This document shows positions 1 to 9,584 of a DNA stretch of 54,977 nucleotides, in pieces; positions within the stretch are counted from its first letter, which is position 1; each line of letters opens with the position of its first letter. The DNA comes from Verrucomicrobiota bacterium (GTDB lineage: Bacteria; Verrucomicrobiota; Verrucomicrobiia; Verrucomicrobiales; DEV007). The notes under the pieces were generated by a model that was not told the DNA's origin, made no database searches, and saw nothing but the letters and a program-made list of their open reading frames with translations. The DNA lies in NCBI GenBank assembly GCA_003402735.1, contig QQNE01000014.1, positions 1 through 54,977 of the forward strand. Direction: 5' to 3'. A program made the position numbers and the translations under genes.

Positions 1-2159
1 GCCCGGCGGTAGCGCTCGATGGCGTGTTGCCACCAGGGCGCGAGGTCCGCAAAGGGGGTGATCCAGATTTTGCGGTGAAGCTCCACCATCATCTCTGGGT
101 CCGATGCGATTGCCCGCAGGGAATTTTCATCGACCGATTGGGGACCATCTGCCAGGAGACGGTCGCACGTTTCCTTGGTCTGAAGAACGGGCTCCAGGCT
201 GGTAGAGGCATCCCGCTCCATCAGGGAAACGTGAACGGCGTTCACGTAGGGATCCACAATGGCGCGGGTGATTCCCTCCCGGGCCGCGTCCCGGTCGAAT
301 CGCCCGGCCAGGACAGTCCGCTCCTCCCGCATCCGTTGAGCGATCACGACGGTCTCGGACGGCGGCTTCAGTTCTTCTGGGGTCAGCAAAATCCGGAGAC
401 GGCGCAGAGCCAAGCCCGGTCCGGGGCGACTCGACCAAACGGAAACGGGAACGGCAATGAGGGCGGGGCCCATGACCGGCAACAACCACAACGCAAGAAT
501 GGGTTTCACCGCGTAGGCCAGAACCAACCAGATCATGGCAAGACAGCTCTGGTTTCCATGCGCCGCCATCGCCTCCCGCCAACTGGTGCCCACCGCGCCC
601 CGTTGTTGGGTGACCCACTCCACCTTCCGCCCCAGCAGCAGCCAGAGGAAAAACTTGCTGTGGAACAACATGACCACAGGCGCGGTCAGGGCCGAATAAA
701 TGGTTTCCACGATCATGCCGGAAGCGATGCTCAGTGGGCCCCCAAAGGAGCGCATCCGCTCCGGTCTGAGGAGGCACTGGAGCAGGGCCAAAATCTTCGG
801 CAGGAAGAGGAGAACGAGGGTCGCGAAAAACAGGATCTGGCCTTGCTCGGCAACCGATAGGTGCATCAAGGGCTGAAGGGTGCTGTCCGACGGAATGAGG
901 GAAAGTCCGGTCACCTGTAGATTGACCGCCACCATAGTGCTCATCAAGAGAAAGAGAAACCAGAGCGTGGAAGCCAGATACCCCATGATGCCCAGAAAAA
1001 GATGGAGCCGACTCATGGAACGGAGACCGGACGCAAAGAGCAGCCAAGTGTGTTGCAGGTTGCCCTGAAGCCACCGCCGATCCCGCTTGGCGTTGTCGAT
1101 CAATGACTGGGGGCCCTCCTCATACGTTCCGTTGATGTCCCACAGAAGCCAAACTTCCCAATCGACCCGGCGCATCAGGGCGGCCTCGACAAAATCGTGG
1201 CTGAGGATTTTCCCCCCAAATGGTTCGCGTCCCGGGAGGTCTGGTAGGGCGCAGTAATCCATGAACGGTGCCAACCTCAAGAGGGCGTTGTGACCCCAGT
1301 AATTTCCGTCGGGTCCCTGCCAAAAATTCAAGCCCGCCGTGAAGAGATCGCCATAAAAACGGAAGGCGAACTGCTGCACCCTCCCATAAATCGATTCCCC
1401 ATTGATGAGCCGTGGAGCGGTCTGGAGAAGGCCGACCCGGGGCTGCTTTTCCATCAGGGCGACCATCCGGACAATGTCAGGCCCCGCCATGACGCTGTCG
1501 GCGTCCATGACCAACATGTAGGCATAACGTGCCCCCCATGTTTGGCAGAAGTCGGCAATGTTTCCGGCCTTGCGGTTGACATTGTCTTTTCGGCGACGGT
1601 AGAAAATGCGACCGAACGTATGGAACTCCGCGCACAACTGCGCCCAGGCGAACTCCTCCTTGGCCCAATTGTCAGGATTGGTGCTGTCACTGAGCACAAA
1701 AAAATCGAAGTCATCGATCCGCCCCGTCTGTTGGACGGAAAGATAGACAGCGCGCACCCGCTCGTAAATCTCCTCCGGGTTTTCGTTGAAGACCGGATAC
1801 ACAATGGCGGTTTTTGAAAAAGGGCTCGTCAAGTCATGCGGTGTCAGTCCCGCAGAAAGTGTGACTTTGGGCCCGCCGACCCGGCCAAAAAGAAAACCGG
1901 CGAGGGCGGTCATCGCGCCAAAGGCCAACAGGCCGAAGAGCACCACGAAAAGCGCGAGAAGCAGCGCGAGGGATCCGTTGAAAAAACCGTAGATTCGCCA
2001 GAGCAGATCCCCCATGAAGATCCCTGCCAAAACGGTCATGATTACGACCGGCAAAAAGACGAGCACGCGGCGCCCCCAGAGAAATCCGTAGGGCCTGCCC
2101 TTGCTCCGAGGCGGAGGAAGTCCAGGCGAAGTTTCGGGCGGCATGGCGGTCTGGTGCAT
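1..2159 (-). CDS. opgH: Glucans biosynthesis glucosyltransferase H (3' end outside window)
   Basis: Inner-membrane family 2 glycosyltransferase that polymerises UDP-glucose into osmoregulated periplasmic glucans. At least 719 codons are present and the frame runs off the left edge. Hydrophobic segments lie near residues 31-52 and 62-92. The cytoplasmic GT-A domain follows: YPVFNEN near 121, the acidic SDS at 157-159, DADS at 219-222, HDFVEAAL from 321 and RDRRW at 359-363 (the QxxRW position). More membrane helices follow from about residue 385. The ATG at 2159 has a GAGG overlapping the stop codon of the upstream gene (2171), so translation is probably coupled. The long cytoplasmic N-terminal extension of proteobacterial OpgH is missing here; the preceding gene may supply it. 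The family call is secure; the missing C-terminus cannot be judged. Confidence 0.93.
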   Translation of the reverse strand, partial: MHQTAMPPETSPGLPPPRSKGRPYGFLWGRRVLVFLPVVIMTVLAGIFMGDLLWRIYGFFNGSLALLLALFVVLFGLLAFGAMTALAGFLFGRVGGPKVTLSAGLTPHDLTSPFSKTAIVYPVFNENPEEIYERVRAVYLSVQQTGRIDDFDFFVLSDSTNPDNWAKEEFAWAQLCAEFHTFGRIFYRRRKDNVNRKAGNIADFCQTWGARYAYMLVMDADSVMAGPDIVRMVALMEKQPRVGLLQTAPRLINGESIYGRVQQFAFRFYGDLFTAGLNFWQGPDGNYWGHNALLRLAPFMDYCALPDLPGREPFGGKILSHDFVEAALMRRVDWEVWLLWDINGTYEEGPQSLIDNAKRDRRWLQGNLQHTWLLFASGLRSMSRLHLFLGIMGYLASTLWFLFLLMSTMVAVNLQVTGLSLIPSDSTLQPLMHLSVAEQGQILFFATLVLLFLPKILALLQCLLRPERMRSFGGPLSIASGMIVETIYSALTAPVVMLFHSKFFLWLLLGRKVEWVTQQRGAVGTSWREAMAAHGNQSCLAMIWLVLAYAVKPILALWLLPVMGPALIAVPVSVWSSRPGPGLALRRLRILLTPEELKPPSETVVIAQRMREERTVLAGRFDRDAAREGITRAIVDPYVNAVHVSLMERDASTSLEPVLQTKETCDRLLADGPQSVDENSLRAIASDPEMMVELHRKIWITPFADLAPWWQHAIERYRR

Positions 2160-2170
2160 CTGGGAGAACC

Positions 2171-2728
2171 TCAACGCCAAAAGAACAAAAGGAAGACCGT
2201 TCCCATGAGCGCCAGGACCGTGAGAATCACGAGTGCCTTGACGATTGGGGCGCGGTGCAAGCCCTCCCACCAAGCCGAAGCCTGCCTCATGATGGGATTC
2301 AATGTGATGGGTCGCGGCACCATCGACCTCCGTTGCAACAACGGCTCCGCCCGAAGATAACTTTCCTTCAGGGCGATGGAGACCTCCTCCGGCAACGGTA
2401 GTTCGGCCAGGATGTAACGTTGGTAGCGACCTGGGATGTCAGCCAGGAGCAGGGCCAAGCGTCCCCGAGCCGCGAGCCGATTTTCCGGCAACTCAATCCC
2501 CGATGCCCGCGAAAACCAATCGGCCACCGTGCTGATCGTCTCTTCCATGGCCACAGACGGAGCCTTCAACGACGGATTTGCGACCAACCGCAGTTCGGCA
2601 CGTTCCAGAATTCGCAAAATGAGGCGGCTCAACAGCAGGCGGTTGCGCAGGCCAAGAGCCAACAAATAGCTCTCAACGGTCACGTAGGACTCGTTCCACT
2701 CCTCGATCGTGGCGCTCGAATCGTTCAC
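2171..2728 (-). CDS. Small membrane-anchored protein between opgG and opgH; possible split-off OpgH N-terminal domain
   Basis: A 185-residue protein with a soluble, mostly helical N-terminal part and a single hydrophobic segment at the very C-terminus (about residues 163-183). I chose the GTG at 2728 because it overlaps the opgG stop codon as GTGA, the usual sign of translational coupling; an ATG at 2788 would give a 64-bp overlap. Residues around 130-155 contain RSMVPRP followed by LNP, R, W and G. As I remember it, proteobacterial OpgH has RSSMFPDP, then NP, R, W and G, just before its first membrane helix. OpgH here starts without that extension, so this gene may be the detached regulatory N-terminal domain of the glucosyltransferase. 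That is inference; the coupling and the membrane anchor are visible directly. Confidence 0.72.
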   Translation of the reverse strand: MNDSSATIEEWNESYVTVESYLLALGLRNRLLLSRLILRILERAELRLVANPSLKAPSVAMEETISTVADWFSRASGIELPENRLAARGRLALLLADIPGRYQRYILAELPLPEEVSIALKESYLRAEPLLQRRSMVPRPITLNPIMRQASAWWEGLHRAPIVKALVILTVLALMGTVFLLFFWR

Positions 2729-4317
2729 AGCGGGAGCCAACCGGTCCAGGTTTCCGAAATGTAATCCGCCCCGCGCCGCAGGGAACAACGCACCTCCGCC
2801 CCGCCGGAAGGATCACCTTCGCCCTCCTTTTGTATCTCGAAGGCGACACGCCAAGTGTTGGAACCCGGGTATCGCTGCACCCTGGCGGGGCCGCTCAAAG
2901 ACATGCCCTTGCCCGCGACCGTGACTTCCGCCGAGAGTTTCTCTTCCGGTCCGAGATTGGCCACCGCCGGGCCAGAGAACTCGAGCACGACAAAGCGAGC
3001 CCCCTTGGCCCAGTCATGCGTTCCGCTTCGGGTGGCCACCACCCAACTCGACGCTCCTGCTGGGTTGGGATCGTTGGTCCATCTCTGCTTGTAGGCGATT
3101 CGGAAGGGCTTGCCCAACTCGGGAAGTTTCGCCGGTTCCCAGGCCGCGACGACATTGTCGGCCAATTCGTTGGAGGTGGCCAGTTCCACCAACCGGATGC
3201 TGCCGGGCCCCCAATCGCCTTCCGGTTCAATCCAAAGACCGGGCCGCTGATGATAACCTGCCTCCAGATCCTCGTAGCTGCGCAGGTTGCGGTCCCGCTG
3301 CAACAGGCCGAAGCCCTTGATCGAATCAAAAGAGAGGCAATAGGTTCGGTTGCGGGAGGGGTCATTTCGCAACGGGCGCCAGACGCACTCTCCGGAAGCG
3401 GTCTTGATCGCCAAGCCGTCGGAGTCATGCACCTCCTGGCGGTGATCGTCGAAGGGGCGGGTGGTGTTCTCCCCAAACCAGAACATGCTGGTCAAAGGGG
3501 CGAAGCCGACATGGTCGACTTTCTTGCGGAAGAACAGCGTAGCCTGGACGGAAGCGACTGTCTGGTCTCCGGGTTGGATGACGAACTGATAGGCACCGGC
3601 CACGCTCGGGCTGTTGAGGAGGGAAAACACGGTGACCGAGGTGGCACCAGGCTGAGGCTTGCCGACCCAGAAATGGGTGAAGATGGGAAATTCCTCGGCG
3701 ACGCCATCAATGCCTGCATTCAGGGCCAAGCCCCGGGCCGAAAGCCCATAGACTTGGCCTTTGCCAAGCATGCGATAATAGCTGGACCCCAGAAACACAC
3801 CGACCTCATCGTAGTAGTCCGGGCGGTTCACCGGGTAGGTGAGGCGGAGCCCCGCGTAGCCCAGCTTGGCAGGCAAGGGACCGTCCAATCCGGATCCGGT
3901 GTAATCGAAGAGGTCTCGGGAAAACCGGATATCCTGGGTGTAATCGCCGGAGAATTCATAGATCTCCACCGGTTGCTTGTAGAGATAGCCTACGTGGTAG
4001 AGCGCCATGCCGAACGGCAACTTTTGATCCCGCCAGAGTTCCCGGTCGGGACGAAACCGGATGTTCCGATACTGGTCGTAACTCAAACCCCGGAGGGCCT
4101 CGGGCAGCAGGTGATCGTCCTTGACGACCTCGAATGGCCGCTTCGCAGCTTCCGCAGCCAAAGACTCAATCACCTCAAGATTGATCCGCTTCTTTTCGAC
4201 TTCGGCCGTTGCAGGCCACGTGAAAAGAGCGACCACCGACAGCAGCACCGCAGAAATAGACTTCATCATGGACTGGGAGCGAACCGGGACAGCCTTCGGA
4301 CTCGGGATGCGCTTCAT
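2725..4317 (-). CDS. opgG: Periplasmic glucans biosynthesis protein G
   Basis: A 530-residue OpgG/MdoG family protein, exported to the periplasm, where it acts on the beta-glucan backbone made by OpgH. The ATG at 4317 is preceded by GGAGGGG at good spacing; a TTG at 4329 and an ATG at 4269 are less likely. A signal sequence is visible (basic start, then ISAVLLSVVALFTWPATA). The mature part has family landmarks: PFEV early, FRPDRELW, a FSLLNSPSVAGAYQF stretch, a GENTTRPFDDHR loop in the middle and GLWIEPEGDWG further on. Length is close to the usual 510-550 residues. It is the first gene of an opgG-small protein-opgH unit. Confidence 0.93.
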   Translation of the reverse strand: MKRIPSPKAVPVRSQSMMKSISAVLLSVVALFTWPATAEVEKKRINLEVIESLAAEAAKRPFEVVKDDHLLPEALRGLSYDQYRNIRFRPDRELWRDQKLPFGMALYHVGYLYKQPVEIYEFSGDYTQDIRFSRDLFDYTGSGLDGPLPAKLGYAGLRLTYPVNRPDYYDEVGVFLGSSYYRMLGKGQVYGLSARGLALNAGIDGVAEEFPIFTHFWVGKPQPGATSVTVFSLLNSPSVAGAYQFVIQPGDQTVASVQATLFFRKKVDHVGFAPLTSMFWFGENTTRPFDDHRQEVHDSDGLAIKTASGECVWRPLRNDPSRNRTYCLSFDSIKGFGLLQRDRNLRSYEDLEAGYHQRPGLWIEPEGDWGPGSIRLVELATSNELADNVVAAWEPAKLPELGKPFRIAYKQRWTNDPNPAGASSWVVATRSGTHDWAKGARFVVLEFSGPAVANLGPEEKLSAEVTVAGKGMSLSGPARVQRYPGSNTWRVAFEIQKEGEGDPSGGAEVRCSLRRGADYISETWTGWLPL

Positions 4318-4392
4318 CCGCCCCTCCAAGACTCCACTTTCCTTAGGGAGCGAATGGGCGCAACTGAAATCCGTGGAGACCCAGAGGTGACG

Positions 4393-5769
4393 TCAAAAAT
4401 CGGCGTTGCGGGGGGTCCTGGGGAAGGGAATGACATCGCGGATGTTTTCGACCCCGGTCACCAGCATGACCAGGCGTTCAAAACCCAACCCAAAGCCGGC
4501 GTGGGGCACGGTGCCGTAGCGGCGGAGATCCAGATACCACCAATAATCGCTCTCCGAAAGCCCTTGCGCGGACATCGCCCCGGTGAGGCGGTCCAGTCGT
4601 TCCTCGCGTTGGCTTCCGCCGATGATTTCTCCGATGCCCGGAACGAGGAGATCCATGGCCGCGACGGTTCGGCCGTCCTCATTCTGCCTCATGTAGAAGG
4701 GCTTGATGGATGCAGGATAATCGAAAATGGTGACCGGTCCCTTGGCGTGTTCCTCGCTGAGGAACCGTTCGTGTTCGGTCTGCAGGTGGTGCCCCCACAC
4801 CACCGGATATTCGAAGCTCCTTCCTGAACGGAGGAGAATCTCGATGGCGTCGGTGTAACTGATGCGGGCAAAAGGCTGGCCGGCGATCAGGCGCAACCGT
4901 TCCAGCAAGCCGCGATCGACGAACTCATCGCAGAAAGCGAGATCCTCACTGGAATGGTCCATGGCATCCCGGATGAGGTACTGAATGAGTGATTCCGCGA
5001 CCTCCATATCCCCGATGAGGTCACAGAACGCCATCTCCGGTTCGATCATCCAAAACTCGGCGGCGTGCCGAGCCGTGTTGGAGTTTTCGGCGCGGAAGGT
5101 TGGCCCGAAGGTGTAGATGTTGGAGAAGGCGCAGGCAAAGGTTTCACCCTCCAACTGCCCGCTCACGGTGAGGAAGGCGCGTTTGCCAAAAAAATCGCGG
5201 GTTTCCGCCCCGGGTGCCGAGAAGGCATTCCCTTCCAAAGTGGTGACCCGGAACATTTCACCGGCCCCCTCGCAATCCGAAGCGGTGATGATGGGCGTGT
5301 GCACATGAACGAAGCCACGCTCTTGGAAAAATTGATGGATCGCATACGAGAGTCGACTCCGGATTCGGAACACTGCGCCGAAGAGGTTGCTGCGCGGACG
5401 AAGATGAGCGATTTCGCGGAGAAACTCGCGGGTGTGCCGCTTCTTCTGCAACGGGTAGGTTTCCGGGGCCGACCCAAGGACCTGCAGGGTCTGGACCTGC
5501 AGCTCCCAGCTTTGGCCTTTTCCTTGGGAGCGGACCACCGTTCCAGTGATCTCCACGGAGGCACCGGTTTGCAGCAACGGGAGATGCTCCGGGTAGCCCG
5601 GCCGTGAGGCGTCGTAGACCGCCTGGAGGCTGCCGAGACTGGAGCCGTCGTTGATCTCAAGAAAGGAGAAGGTCTTGGAATCCCTCCGGGTGCGGACCCA
5701 TCCCTGGACCCTCACTTCACCCAGGGGCTCCTCCGCGGCGAGCACCTCTTTGATCCGCTTGCGTTGCAT
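4393..5769 (-). CDS. asnS: Asparaginyl-tRNA synthetase
   Basis: Class IIb synthetase that charges tRNA-Asn in the cytoplasm. The 458 residues comprise an N-terminal OB-fold anticodon-binding domain ([18 protein letters not shown] near the start) and a class II catalytic core. Motif 2 is visible as TFRAENSNT and motif 3 as [11 protein letters not shown] near the C-terminus. The ENSNTARH stretch points to AsnRS rather than AspRS. I took the ATG at 5769, which gives the usual short N-terminus; a TTG at 5802 would add 11 residues. The divergent FHA-protein gene starts 109 bp away, so promoters for both probably lie in 5770-5878. Confidence 0.96.
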   Translation of the reverse strand: MQRKRIKEVLAAEEPLGEVRVQGWVRTRRDSKTFSFLEINDGSSLGSLQAVYDASRPGYPEHLPLLQTGASVEITGTVVRSQGKGQSWELQVQTLQVLGSAPETYPLQKKRHTREFLREIAHLRPRSNLFGAVFRIRSRLSYAIHQFFQERGFVHVHTPIITASDCEGAGEMFRVTTLEGNAFSAPGAETRDFFGKRAFLTVSGQLEGETFACAFSNIYTFGPTFRAENSNTARHAAEFWMIEPEMAFCDLIGDMEVAESLIQYLIRDAMDHSSEDLAFCDEFVDRGLLERLRLIAGQPFARISYTDAIEILLRSGRSFEYPVVWGHHLQTEHERFLSEEHAKGPVTIFDYPASIKPFYMRQNEDGRTVAAMDLLVPGIGEIIGGSQREERLDRLTGAMSAQGLSESDYWWYLDLRRYGTVPHAGFGLGFERLVMLVTGVENIRDVIPFPRTPRNADF

Positions 5770-5878
5770 GGCGGCAAGTAGCACGGAACGGCCAGGACTC
5801 AAGCGCGCGCTCGTTTCATCCCTCGAATGCGGGTTGCAAGGCCGTCCTTACGGAACTACCATCGTCCGCTCCTTTCCT

Positions 5879-8389
5879 ATGTCCCAACTGGTCTTTCGCT
5901 ACGACGATGGAGGAGAAGAGCGTTTTTCCCTCGATGCGGCCGTGCTCAGCGTCGGGAGGTCGCCGGAGAATTCCATCGTCATCGACAACGACTACATTTC
6001 CGGGGAGCACGCCCGACTGGTTCGAGAACCGGACGGCGCCTACCGGCTCTTCGATCTCAATTCCAACAATGGGACCTACGTCAACGACCGCTCTGTCAGT
6101 GAGGCGCTGCTTCACCACGGCGACACGATTCGGTTCGGCGTTTACGAGGTGGAATACTGGCAAGTGCCTGCGGCGACATCCTCCGGGGAACCCGGCCCGC
6201 ACTCTGCCGCAAAACCAGCCGCCCGCGACGCCGAATCGGCGATTCTCGCCCTCGAGGCCCGGCGGGCGGAGCTGCAAGTCATCCTGCTGCAGGAACGGCA
6301 ACGGTTCGAGGAACTGCGGGACCGCGGCGTTCCGGACTTGGAGAGCCAAATCGCCGCGTTGCGGGCGGAAATCAGCCAATTGCGACGGCAACTGACCGAA
6401 GCAACCGTCGAGTCGGGGCGTCTCGATACTGAAATTCAGGAAAAACGGCAACTTCTCGCTGTGACGGGCCGCGCCGTGGAAGAGGACCAAACAGCGCTGA
6501 CCGCCTCTCAAGCCGCAATCCTCGAGGCCGAGGCGACACGTGCCGAGGCCAAACGGGAGGCCGAAGAGTTGCGATCGATGCAAGAACGGGGCCTCGCGGC
6601 CCTGGATGAAGCGAGACGGGAACACGAGCTTCTGGTGATCAAAAACAAGGCCATCGTCTCTGCCGTGAACGAGGCCGAAGCCAGTCTGCGGATCGTCCGC
6701 GAAAAAATCGAGGCGGACACGGCGGCACAAGTGAGTCTGGAGCGGGAGAACGAAGACCTCCGGCAGCGTTTGGCCCAGGGCCGTGACCGGCTGCAAATGG
6801 TCGAGGCCCGCGTGCTCGGGAAAATCCGGGATTGGAACGAATTCGAAACGAATCAGCTCGCCGAAATCGCCGAGCGGAAAGCCAAACTTGAGGAGCAGTG
6901 CGCGTTGGCGGAAACCCGCTTGAGCAAGGCGCGGGACGATCTGGCTGATGTCCGCGACCGGATGCGGTTGGAGAGCGATGATTCGAGCGCCGCGCTCCGC
7001 GATCTCCGGCTCAACCACTACGAACCCACCCGGGAACTTCACGAGGAGATGACCTTGCGAAATGAGGAGTTGGCCAACGAAATCGCGCGCAAGGAACAGA
7101 GGCTGCGGCACCTGGAAGTGGAGATTCACGAGGGGAGGGAAACCGAGCGGATCGTCCGGGCGAACCTCGAGCGTCAGGGGCAGGTTCTCGAAAACTTGGA
7201 GCAACGCATCGGTGAGGAAGTCTCCCGGATTGCCGCCACGGTGGTCAGCTTGCAACGCCCCGCCTCGGCGGTGAAACCACCACGGCTCGCCGATTTCGGG
7301 GAAATCTTCTCGCCCTCATCCGCACCGACGCCGCACCCGGGATTGGGCGGTGCCGCGCGGATCGGGAACGGGCGCACCAGCCTGGTGGTGTTTGATCCGC
7401 AATCCCAGGAGCGCTCCGCCGATTACAGTGGAATCATCGAGTTGGATCTGGATAGCGAGCCCTTGCCGGTTGGGTTCATGGGGATGGCCGTGGCCACCAG
7501 GGGAGCTTTCCTAACCTCACTGGCCCGCACCGTGGCCGCCAACAGACCGGTGCTTCTCGTGACCGGGGAGGACCTGCAGGAGACCCATGCTCAGCTGAAA
7601 AAACTGCGCGCCGCGATGCCCTCCCAGATCATTCTGCTGGGCTGGCGCTCTTCGACCTTCGTCCGAGTGACCGAATCGCTTCAAGAAGGCACAAACTTTC
7701 AGGATCTTCTCGCCATGCTGGCCATCTCCGACGGCAGCCTGACCAGTGATCCCTACATGAATACGTTTTTTGAGTCGCTCAACCAGGCAAAACGGTTTCT
7801 CTATCTCCCTCCGGCCCTTCCGTGGAATCCAAACCCCCGGCCCGCTCATGGATCCCGCTCCGGGATTTATGTGGATCTCACCGGCTTTCAACCGGATGGG
7901 CCCGCCACCAGCGAACTGCTCGCCGACCTCAAAGGGCTTGTGGAATCAACCCGGCAGCTTCTCACCATACCCGAAGTCTCCCGAGCCCGGGCACGACGAC
8001 TGCAGGAGAGTTTGAACCTTGGACCGGATTGGACCCGAGTGATTCCGGTTCCGGATTACCGGGAGCACCTCGGCTTGCTTTCGAAACATTTGGCCATCGC
8101 CACCTTCGATGAGACCAGTTTCGATCAACCTGCGCTGCGCGATTCCCTGCTCACCGGAACCGTTTTGCTGGCTCCCGGAGGTGCCGCCTATCAGACCTTC
8201 TTCCCAAGCTTGGCCTCGTCCAGGGAAGGACATCGGTTTCCCGAGCCCGCCCTGGTGACGAATCTTTTCGATTCGGCCAGGGATTACGTGGAGGCCATGC
8301 AACAGGCGGAAAAAGCACTGGTTGAGGGACACTCCTACCAATCTGCCTGTCGTCAGCTCGACGCTTTCATGGGGACGCTTCGCCGTTGA
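5879..8389 (+). CDS. FHA domain / long coiled-coil protein with a GT-B-like C-terminal region
   Basis: An 836-residue protein in three parts. Residues 1-95 form a forkhead-associated (FHA) domain with GR at 26-27, SGEH at 41-44 and NNGTYVN at 63-69, which would bind phosphothreonine partners. About 110-490 is rich in Glu, Arg, Leu and Ala with heptad character, a long coiled coil. About 510-836 is globular; its late segment (DETSFDQPALRDSLLTGTV, then a Gly-rich turn and TFFPSL) resembles the C-terminal half of a GT-B glycosyltransferase. I chose the ATG at 5879 because the FHA fold begins immediately after it. There is no signal peptide, so it is probably cytoplasmic. Its 3' end overlaps the convergent murI by 23 bp. 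The FHA and coil are seen directly; the GT-B reading is inference. Confidence 0.85.
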   Translation: MSQLVFRYDDGGEERFSLDAAVLSVGRSPENSIVIDNDYISGEHARLVREPDGAYRLFDLNSNNGTYVNDRSVSEALLHHGDTIRFGVYEVEYWQVPAATSSGEPGPHSAAKPAARDAESAILALEARRAELQVILLQERQRFEELRDRGVPDLESQIAALRAEISQLRRQLTEATVESGRLDTEIQEKRQLLAVTGRAVEEDQTALTASQAAILEAEATRAEAKREAEELRSMQERGLAALDEARREHELLVIKNKAIVSAVNEAEASLRIVREKIEADTAAQVSLERENEDLRQRLAQGRDRLQMVEARVLGKIRDWNEFETNQLAEIAERKAKLEEQCALAETRLSKARDDLADVRDRMRLESDDSSAALRDLRLNHYEPTRELHEEMTLRNEELANEIARKEQRLRHLEVEIHEGRETERIVRANLERQGQVLENLEQRIGEEVSRIAATVVSLQRPASAVKPPRLADFGEIFSPSSAPTPHPGLGGAARIGNGRTSLVVFDPQSQERSADYSGIIELDLDSEPLPVGFMGMAVATRGAFLTSLARTVAANRPVLLVTGEDLQETHAQLKKLRAAMPSQIILLGWRSSTFVRVTESLQEGTNFQDLLAMLAISDGSLTSDPYMNTFFESLNQAKRFLYLPPALPWNPNPRPAHGSRSGIYVDLTGFQPDGPATSELLADLKGLVESTRQLLTIPEVSRARARRLQESLNLGPDWTRVIPVPDYREHLGLLSKHLAIATFDETSFDQPALRDSLLTGTVLLAPGGAAYQTFFPSLASSREGHRFPEPALVTNLFDSARDYVEAMQQAEKALVEGHSYQSACRQLDAFMGTLRR

Positions 8390-9194
8390 AAAGATCGACA
8401 TGACGGACGGTCACGGGTCGACCGTGATCCGGCAAGAGCAGGGGGAGAAGCCTTGTGACGTGCTCCAGATCTCCGGTGGTTTCAATCGCCAGTGCGGCCG
8501 GTGAATGACTACTCGAAGGCGTTGTGCCCGCGGCGTCCAACAGGCGGCTGACTCTTCGGCAAACCGCTCCGCCAGTGTCCAGGATGGAGACGGTGGGCGG
8601 GACCACGGTTTCCATGACGGGACGGAGGAAGGGGTAGTGGGTGCAGCCCAGGACAAGAACATCCACGCCTTGCTCCAGAAGGGGCATCACCTCCGCCCGA
8701 ACCACCGCCTCCGCCTCCGGTCCTTCCAATACACCGGCTTCCACGAGTTCCACGAAACGGGGGCAGGGTCGGGTGATGACCCGAACGCCCTGGGCATGGG
8801 CGGTGACTAGGCGGTGGAACTTCTCTCCCGCGATCGAGGCCTCCGTGGCCAGGACGCCCACGATTCCGGAGCGGGTCATTTCCGCTGCCGGTTTCACGGC
8901 CGGTTCCATGCCGACGAACGGAAGTGGATAGCTCGCCCGAAGCAATTCCACCCCGTGAATGGTGGCGGAATTGCAAGCCACCACGATGATTCCGCAGCCG
9001 GCTTCGATGAGCGAGTCCGCAATCCGAAGGACCCGCCTCCGGATGTCGCGCGGAGGCTTGTTTCCGTAAGGACACCAAGCATTGTCGGCCACGTAATGCA
9101 CCGGATGGCTTGGCAGGGAGCGGAGCATTTCACGCAGGACTGAGAAGCCACCGACCCCGGAGTCCAGCATGCCGATCTTGATTGGAGCCTCCAT
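8367..9194 (-). CDS. murI: Glutamate racemase
   Basis: Interconverts L- and D-glutamate to supply D-Glu for peptidoglycan. Taking the ATG at 9194 gives 275 residues and puts the family's first motif, IGMLDSGVGG, in its usual place at residues 7-16. Both catalytic cysteines are present: C74 in ACNSAT and C184 in GCTHYPF. In-frame starts at 9212 (ATG) and 9239 (TTG) would lengthen the N-terminus, and none of the three has a clear ribosome binding site. The 3' end overlaps the convergent FHA gene (8367-8389). Confidence 0.95.
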   Translation of the reverse strand: MEAPIKIGMLDSGVGGFSVLREMLRSLPSHPVHYVADNAWCPYGNKPPRDIRRRVLRIADSLIEAGCGIIVVACNSATIHGVELLRASYPLPFVGMEPAVKPAAEMTRSGIVGVLATEASIAGEKFHRLVTAHAQGVRVITRPCPRFVELVEAGVLEGPEAEAVVRAEVMPLLEQGVDVLVLGCTHYPFLRPVMETVVPPTVSILDTGGAVCRRVSRLLDAAGTTPSSSHSPAALAIETTGDLEHVTRLLPLLLPDHGRPVTVRHVDLFNGEASP

Positions 9195-9290
9195 GTTTGA
9201 GGGAAGACGCATCGTGAAGCAGGGGTTGCAGGATGTCAATTCGTGTAAAAAAGGATTGTAGTTTGGGTGGACCTAGTTTAGTTTGGTTTA

Positions 9291-9584
9291 ATGGAGGTGG
9301 TGAATATTCATGCGGCCAAGACGCATCTTTCGCGTTTTCTGGAACTGCTTGCTTCGGGCGAGGAGGCGGAGATCATCATCGCCAAAGCCGGCAAACCGGT
9401 GGCGAAGTTGATTCCTTTCGTCGCCGTGATGCGGCCGCGCCAGTTGGGCGTTCTTTCCGGACAAGTCTGGGAGGCTCCGGATGCTTGGGGTGGAGACACG
9501 GATGCGGAAATCGCTGCCAGCTTTCTGGATGACCAGGACTGGGATCAGGGTTCGTTGCGGGTTGCGGAGGATCCGCAAGGATGA
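9291..9584 (+). CDS. Phd/YefM-type antitoxin
   Basis: A 97-residue antitoxin of the Phd/YefM family. The N-terminal half carries the typical pattern VNIHAAKTHLSRFLE followed by GEEAEIIIAKAGKPVAKLIP, which forms the dimeric DNA-binding domain. The acidic C-terminal tail (many Asp/Glu after residue 60) is the part expected to wrap around the toxin. Its stop overlaps the toxin start by 4 bp (ATGA at 9581-9584). Autoregulation from the short AT-richer leader at 9240-9290 is likely from family knowledge but is not shown here. No ribosome binding site is visible upstream of the ATG. Confidence 0.93.
   Translation: MEVVNIHAAKTHLSRFLELLASGEEAEIIIAKAGKPVAKLIPFVAVMRPRQLGVLSGQVWEAPDAWGGDTDAEIAASFLDDQDWDQGSLRVAEDPQG

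Noticed and set aside
127..1074. A 315-codon minus-strand open frame inside opgH
   Set aside because: Same strand but wrong frame; the opgH frame carries the glycosyltransferase motifs and runs through to the window edge.
2830..4827. A 665-codon open frame on the plus strand
   Set aside because: It lies opposite opgG and asnS, crosses the boundary between them and has a composition typical of antisense frames in GC-rich DNA; both real genes show conserved motifs.
5816..7255. A 479-codon open frame opposite the FHA gene
   Set aside because: It mirrors the Glu/Arg-rich coiled-coil region and has no recognisable domain.
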